DNA of 64,000 nt from Luedemannella flava (lineage in GTDB: Bacteria; Actinomycetota; Actinomycetes; Mycobacteriales; Micromonosporaceae), in contig NZ_BAAALT010000127.1 of the NCBI RefSeq assembly GCF_039528515.1, positions 1-64,000 of the forward strand, written 5' to 3'. Of the stretch, positions 25,140 to 34,986 are shown piece after piece. Under the pieces are notes generated by a model that was not told the origin of the DNA, did not search any database, and saw only the letters and a list, made by a program, of their open reading frames with translations. The first letter of the stretch is position 1; each line of letters starts with the position of its first letter. A program made the position numbers and the translations under genes.

Positions 25140-27809
25140 TCAGGGCAGCAGACGCTGCAGGCGGCGGGCCTCGGTGACCAGGCGGCTGCTGCCGGTGCGG
25201 GCGGCGACCGGGCCGAGTTCCGGCAGGGGCGCGACGTCGGTGCGGCCGGCGACCGCCCGCGACGCGAGCGCCAGCAGGTCCGGGGTGCCCGGCGGTGCCT
25301 TCGGCGACGGGAGGACCGCCGCGAGGATCCGGGCGGCGATCGCCCACGCGGCGGCGGACTGGCCGGCGTTGAACAGCTCCGTCAGCGCCGTGACCACCCG
25401 TACGACCTTGGTCGTCTCCGCCGCGAGCTGGGCGGCGAGCGCGTCGCCGATCGCCGTGCCGTCGAGGTCACCGGTGGCGGCCAGGGTGAGAGCCGCGTCC
25501 ACCCCGGTGATGCGGGTCGACTCCCGGGCCGACCCGAGCGCGTACGCCAGGGCCAGGGCCGTCGCCGGACCGCACGGCCCGGCGCACTCGGCGACGACGG
25601 GCAGCGCCCGGGCGGGGTCGTCGTTGCCGAGCTCAGCCCCGATCGCGAGGTCGGGCAGCAGGTGCGCGGCGACGACCTCCCGGTGTGACGGCAGGACCGC
25701 GGGCCAGAGGGGCTGGCTGCCGGACCAGCTCGGCCAACGCTCCCCTGCGCTGGCGGTGTGGAACAGCGCGTCGTACGTCGGGTCGCCCGTCGACTCGCCC
25801 GGGAGGAGGCGCATGATCGGCATCTCCCGCTCGGCGTTCTGGGACGTCCACCAGTGGCGGACGCGTCTGCGCACGGCCCGCTCGACCACGGGATCCGCCG
25901 GTGGTCCGGCGGCCAGGCGGGCGGCGAGCCGGCGGCCGGCGGCGGACGTGAGCCGGGCCGCCCGTGCCGCCGCTTCCGGATCGGCCTCGCGCGGCAGGCG
26001 CAGCAGCGCCTGGGCGAAGTCCACCGGCCACGGCTCCCAGCCGGCCCGCTCGGCGGCCTCGATCCGCTCGACGAGAACGGCCGCGTCAACGTGGCCCGTG
26101 GTGCTGGTCGGCGTGGCGACGAGCGCCGGAACGGGCTGCCGGTCGATCCGGTGCCCGATCTCGGCCACCCGCCGGATGAGCAGGAAGTGCGGGGCGGGCA
26201 CGTTGCGCCAGGTCTTCTCCTGCGGCTTGTCCGTGGTCGCGAGCCAGCCGATCGTCTCGACGACCGCCCGCCAGCTGTCCTGCACCGGCTCGTGGATGAC
26301 CGCGCGCAGCGTCAGGCCGAGGAACTGTTCCAGCACCACGTGGTCGAGATGCGACCGGTGAAAATACGAAACACCACGTTCGAGTACGGGCAGCAGACAG
26401 TCGTGCAGCGCCGCCCGGTCGCCCGCCAGCGACACGGTCGCGGCCAGCACCCGCTCCCACGCGACCGCGTCGGCGCCGCCGCTCAGCAGGGCCGTCACCT
26501 CGGCGGCCAGCTCGGCCGGCGACGCGATCGGCGCCGGCATGGGTCGCCGCGCCGGCGCCCCGGCGGGCGGTGCCGGGTCGTCCCACGACCCGGCGACCAC
26601 GTCGACAGAACCGACGCCCAGCAGTTCGCGGGCGCGGGCGCCCAGGTCCGCCTCGAGCGACCCGGCGGCGCCGGCCAGCTCGGCCCGCACGTCGGCGTCG
26701 CAGGCGCCCAGGTGCCGGCCGACGATGGCGAGGGCGCGTTCCTGCATGTCCAGGGCGGGATAGCCGAACGCGCCCGCGACCACCCGGACGACGTCGGCGG
26801 CGTGCGCGGGCCGGCGCTTGGCCGTGCGGTCCAGCCAGGACAGTTGCGTACGCACGAGCCCGCGCTCGGGCCGGAAGAGGATGTCCCGCCCGGCCTGCAG
26901 GACGACCTCCGCGTCGAGGCGGCCGGCGTCGTCGAGGGCGCGCAGCGCCTTCTGCGCGAGGGTCGCCACCGGCCCAGAGGCGACGGGCAGCACGCGGGCG
27001 TAGTCCTCGTGCCGCTCCGCGATCTCGTCGAGCGTCGGCGCGAGGGCGTCGTGGAGCGCCACGAAGGCGCCCATCGAGGCGGGCCGGTCGCCCTTGAGGA
27101 ACCGGCTCAGGCAGCCGTCGAGCAGCATCGCCCGCTCCACCAGGCCCTCCTCGGCGAGTTCGGCGAACGCCAGCACGCCGAGGTCGGCAAGGTCGCGTTG
27201 CTCGTACCTCACGATCCAGGAGTTGGGCGTCATGATCGCGCCGGCGTCGTCCACCTCGAAGACCCGGGGCAGCAACGACTCGCGGAACGGGTCGTCGCGC
27301 AGCGCCCCGCGTGCCCCCCGCTCGCGGGTGTGCTGCCAATCGAAGATCGACTCGAGCCAGCCGAGCACGAACTGGTCCCCGGTCGGGACCGGGACGCCCG
27401 TCGCGCGTACGAGCGCCGCGATGAGGGGCCAGCGGTCATCGCGGTTGCGGGAGGTCATGCCGTCGTTGAGGCGCTGCGCCACCTCGGGTAGCCACGGCAC
27501 CTCCCGCTGCGTCAGGACCGTGACGACCGCCGGTACGTCCATGTCGACCATGCCCCAGGTGCGCCGGCCCAGCCAGGTCGCCACCTGGTTCGCGGTGGGC
27601 AGGCTCGCGGCCCGCGCCACGATGGCGGCCCGCACCTTCTGCCGGCGCTGGTACGCCTCCCACTGGTCGTACTTGCCGACCTCCTCCACCACGGCGGCCG
27701 CCACGGCCTTCCGCTGCTCGGCGGTGGCCCCGCGCATCGCCTCGATGACCTCGCCGGTCTTCCCCTTACCGACGAGCACCATGACTTCCTTGGCGAACAC
27801 GTCGCTCAT
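25140..27809 (-). CDS. DUF6493-family protein
   Basis: An 889-residue soluble helical-repeat protein (HEAT-like alternating Leu/Ala-rich helices) with no signal peptide. The N-terminal EVMVLVGKGKTGEVIEAM and later WTSQNAEREMPIMRLLP segments match the DUF6493 proteins encoded beside SWIM proteins in Streptomyces and relatives. ATG 27809 overlaps the SWIM gene's stop by four bases (ATGA), fixing the start and coupling expression. No enzyme motif is visible. In many genomes similar clusters also hold MoxR ATPase and vWA genes; those are absent here. Confidence 0.78.
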   Translation of the reverse strand: MSDVFAKEVMVLVGKGKTGEVIEAMRGATAEQRKAVAAAVVEEVGKYDQWEAYQRRQKVRAAIVARAASLPTANQVATWLGRRTWGMVDMDVPAVVTVLTQREVPWLPEVAQRLNDGMTSRNRDDRWPLIAALVRATGVPVPTGDQFVLGWLESIFDWQHTRERGARGALRDDPFRESLLPRVFEVDDAGAIMTPNSWIVRYEQRDLADLGVLAFAELAEEGLVERAMLLDGCLSRFLKGDRPASMGAFVALHDALAPTLDEIAERHEDYARVLPVASGPVATLAQKALRALDDAGRLDAEVVLQAGRDILFRPERGLVRTQLSWLDRTAKRRPAHAADVVRVVAGAFGYPALDMQERALAIVGRHLGACDADVRAELAGAAGSLEADLGARARELLGVGSVDVVAGSWDDPAPPAGAPARRPMPAPIASPAELAAEVTALLSGGADAVAWERVLAATVSLAGDRAALHDCLLPVLERGVSYFHRSHLDHVVLEQFLGLTLRAVIHEPVQDSWRAVVETIGWLATTDKPQEKTWRNVPAPHFLLIRRVAEIGHRIDRQPVPALVATPTSTTGHVDAAVLVERIEAAERAGWEPWPVDFAQALLRLPREADPEAAARAARLTSAAGRRLAARLAAGPPADPVVERAVRRRVRHWWTSQNAEREMPIMRLLPGESTGDPTYDALFHTASAGERWPSWSGSQPLWPAVLPSHREVVAAHLLPDLAIGAELGNDDPARALPVVAECAGPCGPATALALAYALGSARESTRITGVDAALTLAATGDLDGTAIGDALAAQLAAETTKVVRVVTALTELFNAGQSAAAWAIAARILAAVLPSPKAPPGTPDLLALASRAVAGRTDVAPLPELGPVAARTGSSRLVTEARRLQRLLP

Positions 27810-29158
27810 GCGTGCACCTCTTCGCGGTCGCCGGTGAGGACCATGCCGACGGCGAGGGCGTGCTTGCAGGGGCCGCGGCCGCCGCGGTACTTCGCCCACC
27901 AGGGGCACGTGCACGTGGCCGGGGAGCCGTCGACGATCGTCACGTCGTAGCGCTCGTCGCCGCTGCGTACCCGGGCGGTGTTGTCGCCGAGCTCGACCGC
28001 GCCGCCCGCGACCAGCTGGCGTGCCCCGATCAGGCGGGGGTTGAGCTTCGCGGCGGCCGCCGCGTCGTAGGGGAGGACACGGTGGAAGTACGCCGCCTCG
28101 GACACGTCGTAGCCGACCCGGCCGGCGGTGCCGAGCTGGGTGAGCGCGGCGCGGACCCGGTCGGCGGGCAGGGCCGAGCCGGCGGCGAGCGCGTCGACGT
28201 CGACCGTCGGATCCCACGCCAGCAGGACGCCGACCAGGTCGGCGTCGGCCTGCGCCTCGTCGGTGGCCAGCGCGGTGAGCACGGCGCCCTCGCCGGAGAA
28301 GCCGCGCGCGGGCTCCGGCGACAGCGTCAGCGACACCCGGACCGTGGGCGTCTGCAGCTCCCAGGTGCTCGCCACAGGCGCGCTGCCGGCGGTCACCGGC
28401 GGGCCGTAGGCGCGCAGCGTGGTCGCGAACCGCAGCAGCGGCCGCAGCGCGGCCAACCGGCCCTGCCCGGGCAGGCACACGGCGCCGGGGACGGGTCGCG
28501 AGGTGAGGCGCAGCGAGCGGCCCGACGGGACCACCCACAGGACCGTGCGGTCGGTGGGGGAGGCGACGCGGCGCAGGAACGCCGTGGCCTCGGCGGCGGA
28601 CACCTCGATGCGCGGGTCGAACCGTGACGCGATCACCTGCACCTCGGCGAAGCCGCGCAGCCACCGGGTCGGCAGCGGCACCTTCTTCTCCACCACGCTG
28701 CCGTGCATCGTCGTCACGGTCAGGTCGTCGGGGCCGACGTCGAGGCGCAGGGCGGACGAGCCGGCGACCCGGGCGAGCGCCGTGCGCAACGGGGCGTTGA
28801 CGTCCACATTGGTCGTGCCGTGATCGGGTGTCTCGCCGTCGAGCGCGGCGGGCAGCACGTCCATCCGGGCGTAGACGCCGCAGCAGCCGGAGAACGACTC
28901 GAAGCGCAGCCGGTCGCGGCTGCCCGTGACCACCGGGTCGAGGCTGCGCGGGTTCAACGGCTGGAAGTAGCGGGTGCGGGCCACCTCGGCGACCGCGAGC
29001 AGGCCGGCCGCCACCGGCTCGGCGGTGGTGACGAAACCGCTGAAGAACCGGGGGTGCGCGACGGGCTCGCGCTGCGCCACGCCGCCGGAGGTCTGCAGCG
29101 TCAGCCCGCCGTCGGCGAGGCCGGACGGGCGCAGGTATGTATAGGTTGCGGTCGACAT
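27806..29158 (-). CDS. SWIM zinc-finger protein
   Basis: A 450-residue protein whose C-terminus carries a SWIM finger, CTCPWWAKYRGGRGPCKHAL (CxC...CxH), near residues 415-435. The upstream part is a beta/alpha domain without a recognised enzymatic motif. SWIM fingers bind zinc and usually mediate nucleic-acid or protein contacts. A TAAGGT -10 (29166-29171, minus strand) lies 7 nt from the ATG, so the transcript is probably leaderless. Forms a coupled pair with the DUF6493 gene. Confidence 0.87.
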   Translation of the reverse strand: MSTATYTYLRPSGLADGGLTLQTSGGVAQREPVAHPRFFSGFVTTAEPVAAGLLAVAEVARTRYFQPLNPRSLDPVVTGSRDRLRFESFSGCCGVYARMDVLPAALDGETPDHGTTNVDVNAPLRTALARVAGSSALRLDVGPDDLTVTTMHGSVVEKKVPLPTRWLRGFAEVQVIASRFDPRIEVSAAEATAFLRRVASPTDRTVLWVVPSGRSLRLTSRPVPGAVCLPGQGRLAALRPLLRFATTLRAYGPPVTAGSAPVASTWELQTPTVRVSLTLSPEPARGFSGEGAVLTALATDEAQADADLVGVLLAWDPTVDVDALAAGSALPADRVRAALTQLGTAGRVGYDVSEAAYFHRVLPYDAAAAAKLNPRLIGARQLVAGGAVELGDNTARVRSGDERYDVTIVDGSPATCTCPWWAKYRGGRGPCKHALAVGMVLTGDREEVHA

Positions 29159-29254
29159 GGCGGCGACCTTACGACCCACCACCGACAACCGACAGCCCGC
29201 GATCTCAACGTGGTGCGGATGCCGGCAGTGCCCGCCGGCATGCAGGATGGGCCG

Positions 29255-30352
29255 GTGACGATCGCGACCCTGGTCCGGGCGGCGGGCTGGCTGCTGGGCA
29301 CGGCCCTGGTCGTCGTCGGCACGGCGAAGGTGCCGCCGGACGCCGGCGAGCGGCCCGCCGACGCGCTCGCCCAGGTGGTGGCCGTGGGCGCGGGCGTGGC
29401 CGTCGCCGCGGCATGGCGGTGGCCCCTCGCCGCGACCGTGGTGCCGGTCGCCCTCGCCGTGTACGCCGGCCGGCACTACCCGGACGGCCCGGTGCTGCTG
29501 ACCGCGCTCGCCACGGTCTACGCGCTCGGCGCGACCCGTTCCCGGCGGCTCGCCTACCCGGTCGCGGCGGGCCTGGCGGCCGTGGTGGTCGTCGCCGGCG
29601 CCGTGGCGGACGGCGGTCCGGGCCTGGTGGACGTGGCGTTCGTCGGATGGTCCGCGGCGGCGGTGTTCGCGGCGGACGCGGTGCGTGGGATGCGCGACCG
29701 GCGCGCGGCGCGGCTGGAACGCGACCGCCTGACGGCGGAGGCGCGATCGCGCGACGAACGCCTGCGGCTCGCCCGCGACCTGCACGACACCGTCGCGCAC
29801 GCGATGGCCGCCATCAACGTGCAGGCCGGCATGGCGGGGCAGGTGATCGACGTGCGCCCCGACCTGGCGAAGGAGGCGTTGGAGGTGGTCCGGAAGGTGA
29901 GCGGGGACGTCCTCGACGAGCTCAACACGATGGTGCGGGTGCTGCGCCACGGTGCGCCGACGGCACCCACGCCCGGCCTGGCCGACCTGGCCGACCTGGT
30001 GCGCACCGCGGAGTCGGCCGGCACCGCGGTCGACCTGCTGGTCGAACCGGCGCCGGACGCGGTCAGCTCGCCGGTCGCCCTGGCGGTGTACCGGATCGTT
30101 CAGGAGTCGCTCACGAACGTGGCCCGGCACGCCGGCGCCGCGAACGCCCGGGTGGCGGTGACCTACGGGGAGGGCGGCGGCCTGCGGGTGGAGGTGACCG
30201 ACGACGGGGGCGCGGCGGCGCCCGGTGCGGGCTCCGGGGTCGGCATCCCCGGGATGCGGGAGCGGGCCGAGGCGACCGGCGGGTCACTGTCGGCCGGCCC
30301 ACGCCCGGGCGGTGGCTTCGCGGTCGTCGCGCACTGGCCGGCGCCGCGATGA
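29255..30352 (+). CDS. Sensor histidine kinase (NarL-type, HisKA_3)
   Basis: A 365-residue membrane kinase. About five N-terminal transmembrane helices (residues 1-130) act as an unknown sensor. The HisKA_3 dimerisation helix contains the phosphoacceptor in RLARDLHDTVAHAMA, near residues 168-182. The ATPase has VYRIVQESLTNVARHAGA (N box), VEVTDDGG and GVGIPGMRERAEATGGSL (G box). The GTG at 29255 is chosen with AGGA 7 nt upstream; ATG 29240 or 29219 are alternatives. Overlaps the response regulator by ATGA. Confidence 0.92.
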   Translation: MTIATLVRAAGWLLGTALVVVGTAKVPPDAGERPADALAQVVAVGAGVAVAAAWRWPLAATVVPVALAVYAGRHYPDGPVLLTALATVYALGATRSRRLAYPVAAGLAAVVVVAGAVADGGPGLVDVAFVGWSAAAVFAADAVRGMRDRRAARLERDRLTAEARSRDERLRLARDLHDTVAHAMAAINVQAGMAGQVIDVRPDLAKEALEVVRKVSGDVLDELNTMVRVLRHGAPTAPTPGLADLADLVRTAESAGTAVDLLVEPAPDAVSSPVALAVYRIVQESLTNVARHAGAANARVAVTYGEGGGLRVEVTDDGGAAAPGAGSGVGIPGMRERAEATGGSLSAGPRPGGGFAVVAHWPAPR

Positions 30353-31023
30353 TCCGCGTCGTGCTGGCCGACGACCAGGTCCTGGTCCGCGCCGGGTTCC
30401 GGGCGCTGCTCGAGCTTGAGCCGGACATCGAGGTGGTGGGGGAGGCCGCGGACGGGCTCGCGGCCGTCACGGTCGTGGCCGAGACGGTGCCGGACGTGGT
30501 GCTCATGGACATCCGGATGCCCGGCATCGACGGCATCGCCGCGACCAGGCGCATCGCCACCGACGCGCGCCTGGCCGACGTCCGGGTGCTGATCCTGACG
30601 ACGTTCGACCTGGACGAGTACGTCTTTGACGCCCTGCGCGCCGGCGCGAGCGGGTTCCTGGTCAAGCACACCCTGCCGGCCGAGCTCGTGCGGGCGGTCC
30701 GCGTGGTGGCCGCCGGTGACGCCCTGTTGTCGCCCGGGGTGACCCGCCGGCTGATCGCCTCGTTCGTCGCGCCGACCCCGGCCCGCGACGACGCCGTACC
30801 CGCCGCGATGGCGGCGCTGACCGGGCGGGAACGGGAGGTCGTGGTCCGGGTCGCCGAGGGACGGTCCAACGACGAGATCGCCACGGAGTTCTTCGTCAGC
30901 CCGGCGACCGTGCGCACCCACGTCAGCCGGGCCATGACGAAGCTGAACGCGCGCGACCGTGCCCAGCTCGTCGTGCTGGCGTACCAGTGCGGCCTGGTCC
31001 ACCCGGGTACACACCCGACGTAG
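30349..31023 (+). CDS. LuxR/NarL-family response regulator
   Basis: A 224-residue two-domain regulator. The receiver domain has LADDQ near residue 6, phospho-Asp in LMDIRMPGIDG near 55, and Lys in FLVKHT near 106. The C-terminal LuxR helix-turn-helix reads LTGREREVVVRVAEGRSNDE ... SPATVRTHVSRAMTKL. ATG 30349 overlaps the kinase stop. The ABC transporter genes 58 nt downstream are the likely target, as in many BceRS/DesKR-like actinobacterial sets. Confidence 0.95.
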   Translation: MIRVVLADDQVLVRAGFRALLELEPDIEVVGEAADGLAAVTVVAETVPDVVLMDIRMPGIDGIAATRRIATDARLADVRVLILTTFDLDEYVFDALRAGASGFLVKHTLPAELVRAVRVVAAGDALLSPGVTRRLIASFVAPTPARDDAVPAAMAALTGREREVVVRVAEGRSNDEIATEFFVSPATVRTHVSRAMTKLNARDRAQLVVLAYQCGLVHPGTHPT

Positions 31024-31081
31024 GCGCGATCTCCACACCGGCCCGACGACGCGGCGCCGTCGCGCGACCAGGCTGGACGTC

Positions 31082-32011
31082 ATGACAGACACACCACATC
31101 CGGCGGTCGCCCTCAACGGCCTGACCAAGCGGTACGGCGGCCGTACCGCCGTCGACCGCCTCACCATGCACGTCCCGGTCGGCGTCGTCGCCGGGTTCGT
31201 GGGGCCCAACGGCGCCGGCAAGACCACGGCGATGTCGATGCTGCTGGGCCTCATCCGGCCGAGCGCGGGGACCGCCGAGGTGCTGGGGGAGCCGATCTCC
31301 CGGCCGGGCGCGTACCTGCGTCGCGTGGGCGCGCTGGTCGAGGGCCCCGGCTTCTACCCGGCGCTGACCGGGGCGGCGAACCTGCGCGTACTCGCCACGA
31401 TCGGCGGCCACGACCCGGCCCGCATCCCGACCGTCCTGGCCGAGGTCGGCCTCGCCGCGCGGGGCGACGACCGCTACGGCCGCTACTCCCTCGGCATGAA
31501 GCAGCGCCTCGGCATCGCCGCCACTCTCCTCGGCGACCCCGAGCTGGTGATCCTGGACGAGCCCACCAACGGGCTCGATCCGGCCGGCATGGCCGAGATG
31601 CGGCAGATCATCGCCGCGATCGCCGCGCAGGGGCGGACGATCCTGGTCTCGTCGCACCTGCTCGGCGAGGTCGAGCAGGTCTGCGACTGGTTGATCATCA
31701 TCAACCGGGGCACCCTGGCGTACCAGGGGCCGACCGCGCAGTTCGCCGCGCGGGCCGGCGCCCGACTGGTGGCGCTCGCCGCGGACCACGCGGAGGCGGC
31801 GCGGCTGGCGGACCTGCTCACCACGGCCGGCCACACCGTCGACCGCGCCGGGGACGAGGTCGCGGTCGACCTCGACGGGCGCGACGCGCCGTCGCTGGGG
31901 GCGCACGTCAACCGGTTCGCCCACGACCGTGGGATCGTGCTGGCCGGGCTGCGGGAACAGCGGCCGTCCCTGGAGGACCAGGTCCTCGCGCTGATCGGGG
32001 GTGCGGGGTGA
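31082..32011 (+). CDS. ABC transporter ATP-binding protein
   Basis: A 309-residue ATPase of the CcmA/DrrA-like class. Walker A GPNGAGKTT near residue 41, signature YSLGMKQRLGIA near 138, Walker B LVILDEPTNGLD near 155, and H-loop SSHLL near 192. A roughly 80-residue C-terminal domain follows. It couples to the permease by a GTGA overlap and probably responds to the upstream two-component system. Exported substrate (antibiotic or lipid) unknown. Confidence 0.94.
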   Translation: MTDTPHPAVALNGLTKRYGGRTAVDRLTMHVPVGVVAGFVGPNGAGKTTAMSMLLGLIRPSAGTAEVLGEPISRPGAYLRRVGALVEGPGFYPALTGAANLRVLATIGGHDPARIPTVLAEVGLAARGDDRYGRYSLGMKQRLGIAATLLGDPELVILDEPTNGLDPAGMAEMRQIIAAIAAQGRTILVSSHLLGEVEQVCDWLIIINRGTLAYQGPTAQFAARAGARLVALAADHAEAARLADLLTTAGHTVDRAGDEVAVDLDGRDAPSLGAHVNRFAHDRGIVLAGLREQRPSLEDQVLALIGGAG

Positions 32012-32790
32012 GGCGCGCGTTCCGGGCGGAACTGATCAAGCTGGCGCGCCCGCGCCTGCTGACGCTCGCCGCCGTGGCGGCGATCCTGTTCGCGGTCGGC
32101 TCGGCCGCCGCCGGGATCCTGAACGCGCAGCCGGCCAGCGCCCACGCGGACGGGCCGGTCCTGGACGGGTTCGCCCGCGCCGACGGTGGCAGCCTCGCCT
32201 TCACCATGGCCGCCTCGTTCGCCGGGGCGTTCCTGCTCGCCGTGTTCGCCGGCGCGGTCGGGGTGGAGTTCTCCCGGGGCACGCTGCGCACCCTGCTGCT
32301 GCGCCAACCGGACCGGCACCGGCTGCTCGCCGGCAAGCTCGGCGCGGTGCTCGCGTTCGCCGCCGTGGCGGTGGCCGTGTCGCTGGCGGCCAGCGTCGCC
32401 GCGTCCGTCGCGTTCGCCGGCAGCCGCGGGCTCGACGTCGGCGTGTGGTTCACCGGCGCCGGGCTGCGCGGCATGGCCCGCGACTACGGCCTCGTCATGC
32501 TGGCCGTGACCGGGTGGGCCCTGCTCGGCGCGGCGATCGGGGTGCTCGTCCCGTCCCTGCCGGTGGCGCTGGCGGTCGGGGTCGGCTGGGCGGGGCCGGT
32601 CGAGCAGGTCTTCGGCGAGGCCTGGGGGCCGGCCACCCGGTGGTTCCCCGGCCTGTTGCTGGAGAGCCTGCTCGACCCCGACCCGGGCAGCCCGGGCAGC
32701 ACCCGGGCGCTGGTCACGCTGGGCTGCTACTGCGTCGTCGCCGTCACCGCCGCGGTCGTCGTGCTGCGGCGGCGCGACGTGACGTCCTGA
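32008..32790 (+). CDS. ABC transporter permease
   Basis: A 260-residue integral membrane protein with six hydrophobic helices and the ABC-2-type N-terminal pattern (FRAELIKLARPRLLTLAAVAA). A conserved cytosolic segment GVEFSRGTLRTLLLRQPDRH near residue 87 is typical of the ABC-2 family. GTG 32008 overlaps the ATPase stop. Its 3' end lies 4 nt from a convergent permease gene. Confidence 0.9.
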   Translation: MRRAFRAELIKLARPRLLTLAAVAAILFAVGSAAAGILNAQPASAHADGPVLDGFARADGGSLAFTMAASFAGAFLLAVFAGAVGVEFSRGTLRTLLLRQPDRHRLLAGKLGAVLAFAAVAVAVSLAASVAASVAFAGSRGLDVGVWFTGAGLRGMARDYGLVMLAVTGWALLGAAIGVLVPSLPVALAVGVGWAGPVEQVFGEAWGPATRWFPGLLLESLLDPDPGSPGSTRALVTLGCYCVVAVTAAVVVLRRRDVTS

Positions 32791-32806
32791 ACGGTCAGCG
32801 GACCGT
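32791..32806. terminator. Short hairpin in a 4-nt convergent gap
   Basis: ACGGTC-AGCG-GACCGT is a perfect 6-bp stem starting right after the ABC permease stop and covering the stop of the convergent amino-acid permease. It is small, so termination strength is uncertain. Confidence 0.35.
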
Positions 32807-34033
32807 CGTCTGCCGCACGAGACGGAACACCAGGCCGGCGGCGAGCACGCCCAGGCCGGCGACCACGGACTGCCACGGCAGGGTCGCCGCGAGCCCGACG
32901 CAACCGACGGCCCCGACGACCTGGACGAACCGGGGATAGCGCCGGTCGGCGCCGCGCTGGGTGAACGCGGACAGGTTGGCGACCAGGTAGTACAGGAGCA
33001 CACCGAACGAGGAGAACCCGATCGCGCCGCGCAGGTCGACGACGATGACCAGCAGGCAGACGACGACCGCGACCGCGACCTCGGCCCGGTGCGGCACGTG
33101 GTAGCGGGGGTGCACGGCGCCCAGCCAGCCGGGCAGGTCGCCGCCCCGCGCCATGGCCAGCGACGTGCGCCCGATGCCGGCGAGCAGGGCCAGCAACGCG
33201 TCGAGCGCCGCCACGGCCTCGCCGATCCGCACGACCGGGGCCGCCCAGGCCCAGCCGGCGACCCGCACCGCGTCGGCGAGCGGCGCGGTCGACGTCGCCA
33301 ACCGGGCGGGGCCGAGCGCGAGCAGCAGGGACACCCCGACGACGAGGTAGACGACCAGCGCGATGCCCAGCGCCAGCACGATCGCGCGCGGGATCGCGCG
33401 CGCCGGGTCGCGCACCTCCTCGCCCATCGTGGCGATGCGCGCGTAACCCGCGAACGCGAAGAACAGCAGGCCCGCCGACTGGGCGACGCCGTACCACCCG
33501 TGGGGCAGGCTGACCGAAACCGGAACCGAACCGGAACCGTTGCTGAAGATCGCCACGACAACCATTGCCAGGACCGCCAGCACGATCGGCACCATGATCC
33601 GGGTGGCCCGCGCGGTCCGCGTCACGCCCAGGTAGTTCACCGCGGCCAGGACGACCACCGCCGCCACCGCCACCGGCGCGCGGCAGGCCGGCGGCGCCAC
33701 GTACGCGGCGAAGGTCAGCGCCATCGCGGCGCACGACGCCGTCTTGCCCACCACGAACGCCCACCCGGCGAAATACCCCCACCAGGGGCCGAGCCGCTCC
33801 CGACCGTACACATAGGAGCCACCCGAGACGGGATAGGCCGCCGCCAGCTGGGCCGACGACGTCGCGTTGGCATAGGCGACCACGCCCGCGACGCACAGCC
33901 CGATGAGCAGCCCGCCGCCGGCGGCCGCGGCGGCCGGCGCGAACGCGCCGAACACCCCGGCCCCGATCATCGAGCCGAGCCCGATGAGCACCGCGTCGGT
34001 CGTACCCAGGCTCCGGGAGAGCGGGCCAGCCAT
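32795..34033 (-). CDS. APC-family amino-acid permease
   Basis: A 412-residue transporter with about twelve helices. The APC signature GLGSMIGAGVFGAFAPAA is in helix 1 (residues 18-35), and YPVSGGSYVYGRERLGPWWGYF precedes helix 3. GEEVRDPARAIPRAI follows helix 6, as usual. The ATG shares its A with the TGA of the upstream LLM gene (TGATG), so translation is coupled. Substrate is probably an amino acid or amine; the sequence does not tell which. Confidence 0.92.
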   Translation of the reverse strand: MAGPLSRSLGTTDAVLIGLGSMIGAGVFGAFAPAAAAAGGGLLIGLCVAGVVAYANATSSAQLAAAYPVSGGSYVYGRERLGPWWGYFAGWAFVVGKTASCAAMALTFAAYVAPPACRAPVAVAAVVVLAAVNYLGVTRTARATRIMVPIVLAVLAMVVVAIFSNGSGSVPVSVSLPHGWYGVAQSAGLLFFAFAGYARIATMGEEVRDPARAIPRAIVLALGIALVVYLVVGVSLLLALGPARLATSTAPLADAVRVAGWAWAAPVVRIGEAVAALDALLALLAGIGRTSLAMARGGDLPGWLGAVHPRYHVPHRAEVAVAVVVCLLVIVVDLRGAIGFSSFGVLLYYLVANLSAFTQRGADRRYPRFVQVVGAVGCVGLAATLPWQSVVAGLGVLAAGLVFRLVRQTTVR

Positions 34034-34968
34034 CAGGGCAGGACGCGCGCGAGACCGGTGAGCGCGGCGAGCCGGTCGGGGCCGACCGGGGCGAGGATGA
34101 CGCTGGTCGCGCCCGCCGCGTGCCGGGCGGCGATGCGGGCGCGCACCTCGTCGGGCGTCCCCGCGAGCGCCAGCTCGGCCACCCACTCGTCCGGCATGGT
34201 GGCGGCGAACGCCGCCGGCCCCGCGCAAGCAGCACGGAACCCTGCCAGGTCGGCGGCGAACGGCAGCCCGACGAAGTGGGGAGCCCAGTCGGGGTCGCCG
34301 ACCCACGCCAGCCCGGGCCGGACCACGTCGCGGGCGGCCCGCCCATCGTCCGCGACGGCCGCGACGTCGTAGGTGATGATCTCGCCGCTGACCTGCGCCG
34401 CGGTGGTCGCGACGTACGGTGGCGCGGCCGGCTCCGCCAGCAGCACCCCGTCCGCGACCCGCCCGGCCAGCGCGATCGACTTCGGCCGGCGCACGCCCAG
34501 CACGACGGGCGGCACGACCTTCGGCACCTCGTCGAGGACGACCCCGGAGACCCGCACATACCGGCCGTCGGCCGGCCCCGGCTCGCCACGCAGCAGGGCG
34601 CGCACCGCCGTGGCGTACTCGGAAAGGAGGGTGAGCGGGCTGGCCGGCCAGGCGCCCACCTGGCGCATCCACCCGGTCACGCCGTGCCCGATGCCGGCGA
34701 TGAGCCGGCCGGGGAACAGCTGGGCCAGCGTGGCCAGCTCCATCGCGGCGAAGGCCGCGTTGCGGGCGCCGGCGGGCAGGATGCCGATGCCGACCGTGAT
34801 GCGTTCCGTCACCGCCAGGACGGCGGCCGTCTGTGCGACGCCGCCCCGGAAGCCGAGGTCCTCGACCACCCACAGCTCGTCGAAGCCGAGCCGCTCTGCG
34901 CGCACCGCGTACGGCAGCACCTGGTCGACGGGAAGGTCGCGGGGGAGCATGACACCGATGCGGTTCAC
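34033..34968 (-). CDS. LLM-class (luciferase-like, probably F420-dependent) oxidoreductase
   Basis: A 311-residue TIM-barrel enzyme. RIGVMLPRDLP at the N-terminus, VVEDLGFRGG near residue 45, GILPAGARNAAFAAMELATLAQLFPGR near 75-100, and GIGHGV are the flavin/F420 barrel landmarks. GTG 34968 is chosen; a TAGGAT -10 lies 7 nt upstream (34976-34981), implying a leaderless transcript. Cotranscribed with the amino-acid permease, but no shared pathway is obvious. Confidence 0.88.
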   Translation of the reverse strand: MNRIGVMLPRDLPVDQVLPYAVRAERLGFDELWVVEDLGFRGGVAQTAAVLAVTERITVGIGILPAGARNAAFAAMELATLAQLFPGRLIAGIGHGVTGWMRQVGAWPASPLTLLSEYATAVRALLRGEPGPADGRYVRVSGVVLDEVPKVVPPVVLGVRRPKSIALAGRVADGVLLAEPAAPPYVATTAAQVSGEIITYDVAAVADDGRAARDVVRPGLAWVGDPDWAPHFVGLPFAADLAGFRAACAGPAAFAATMPDEWVAELALAGTPDEVRARIAARHAAGATSVILAPVGPDRLAALTGLARVLP

Positions 34969-34986
34969 GCCCGCGATCCTATGGTT

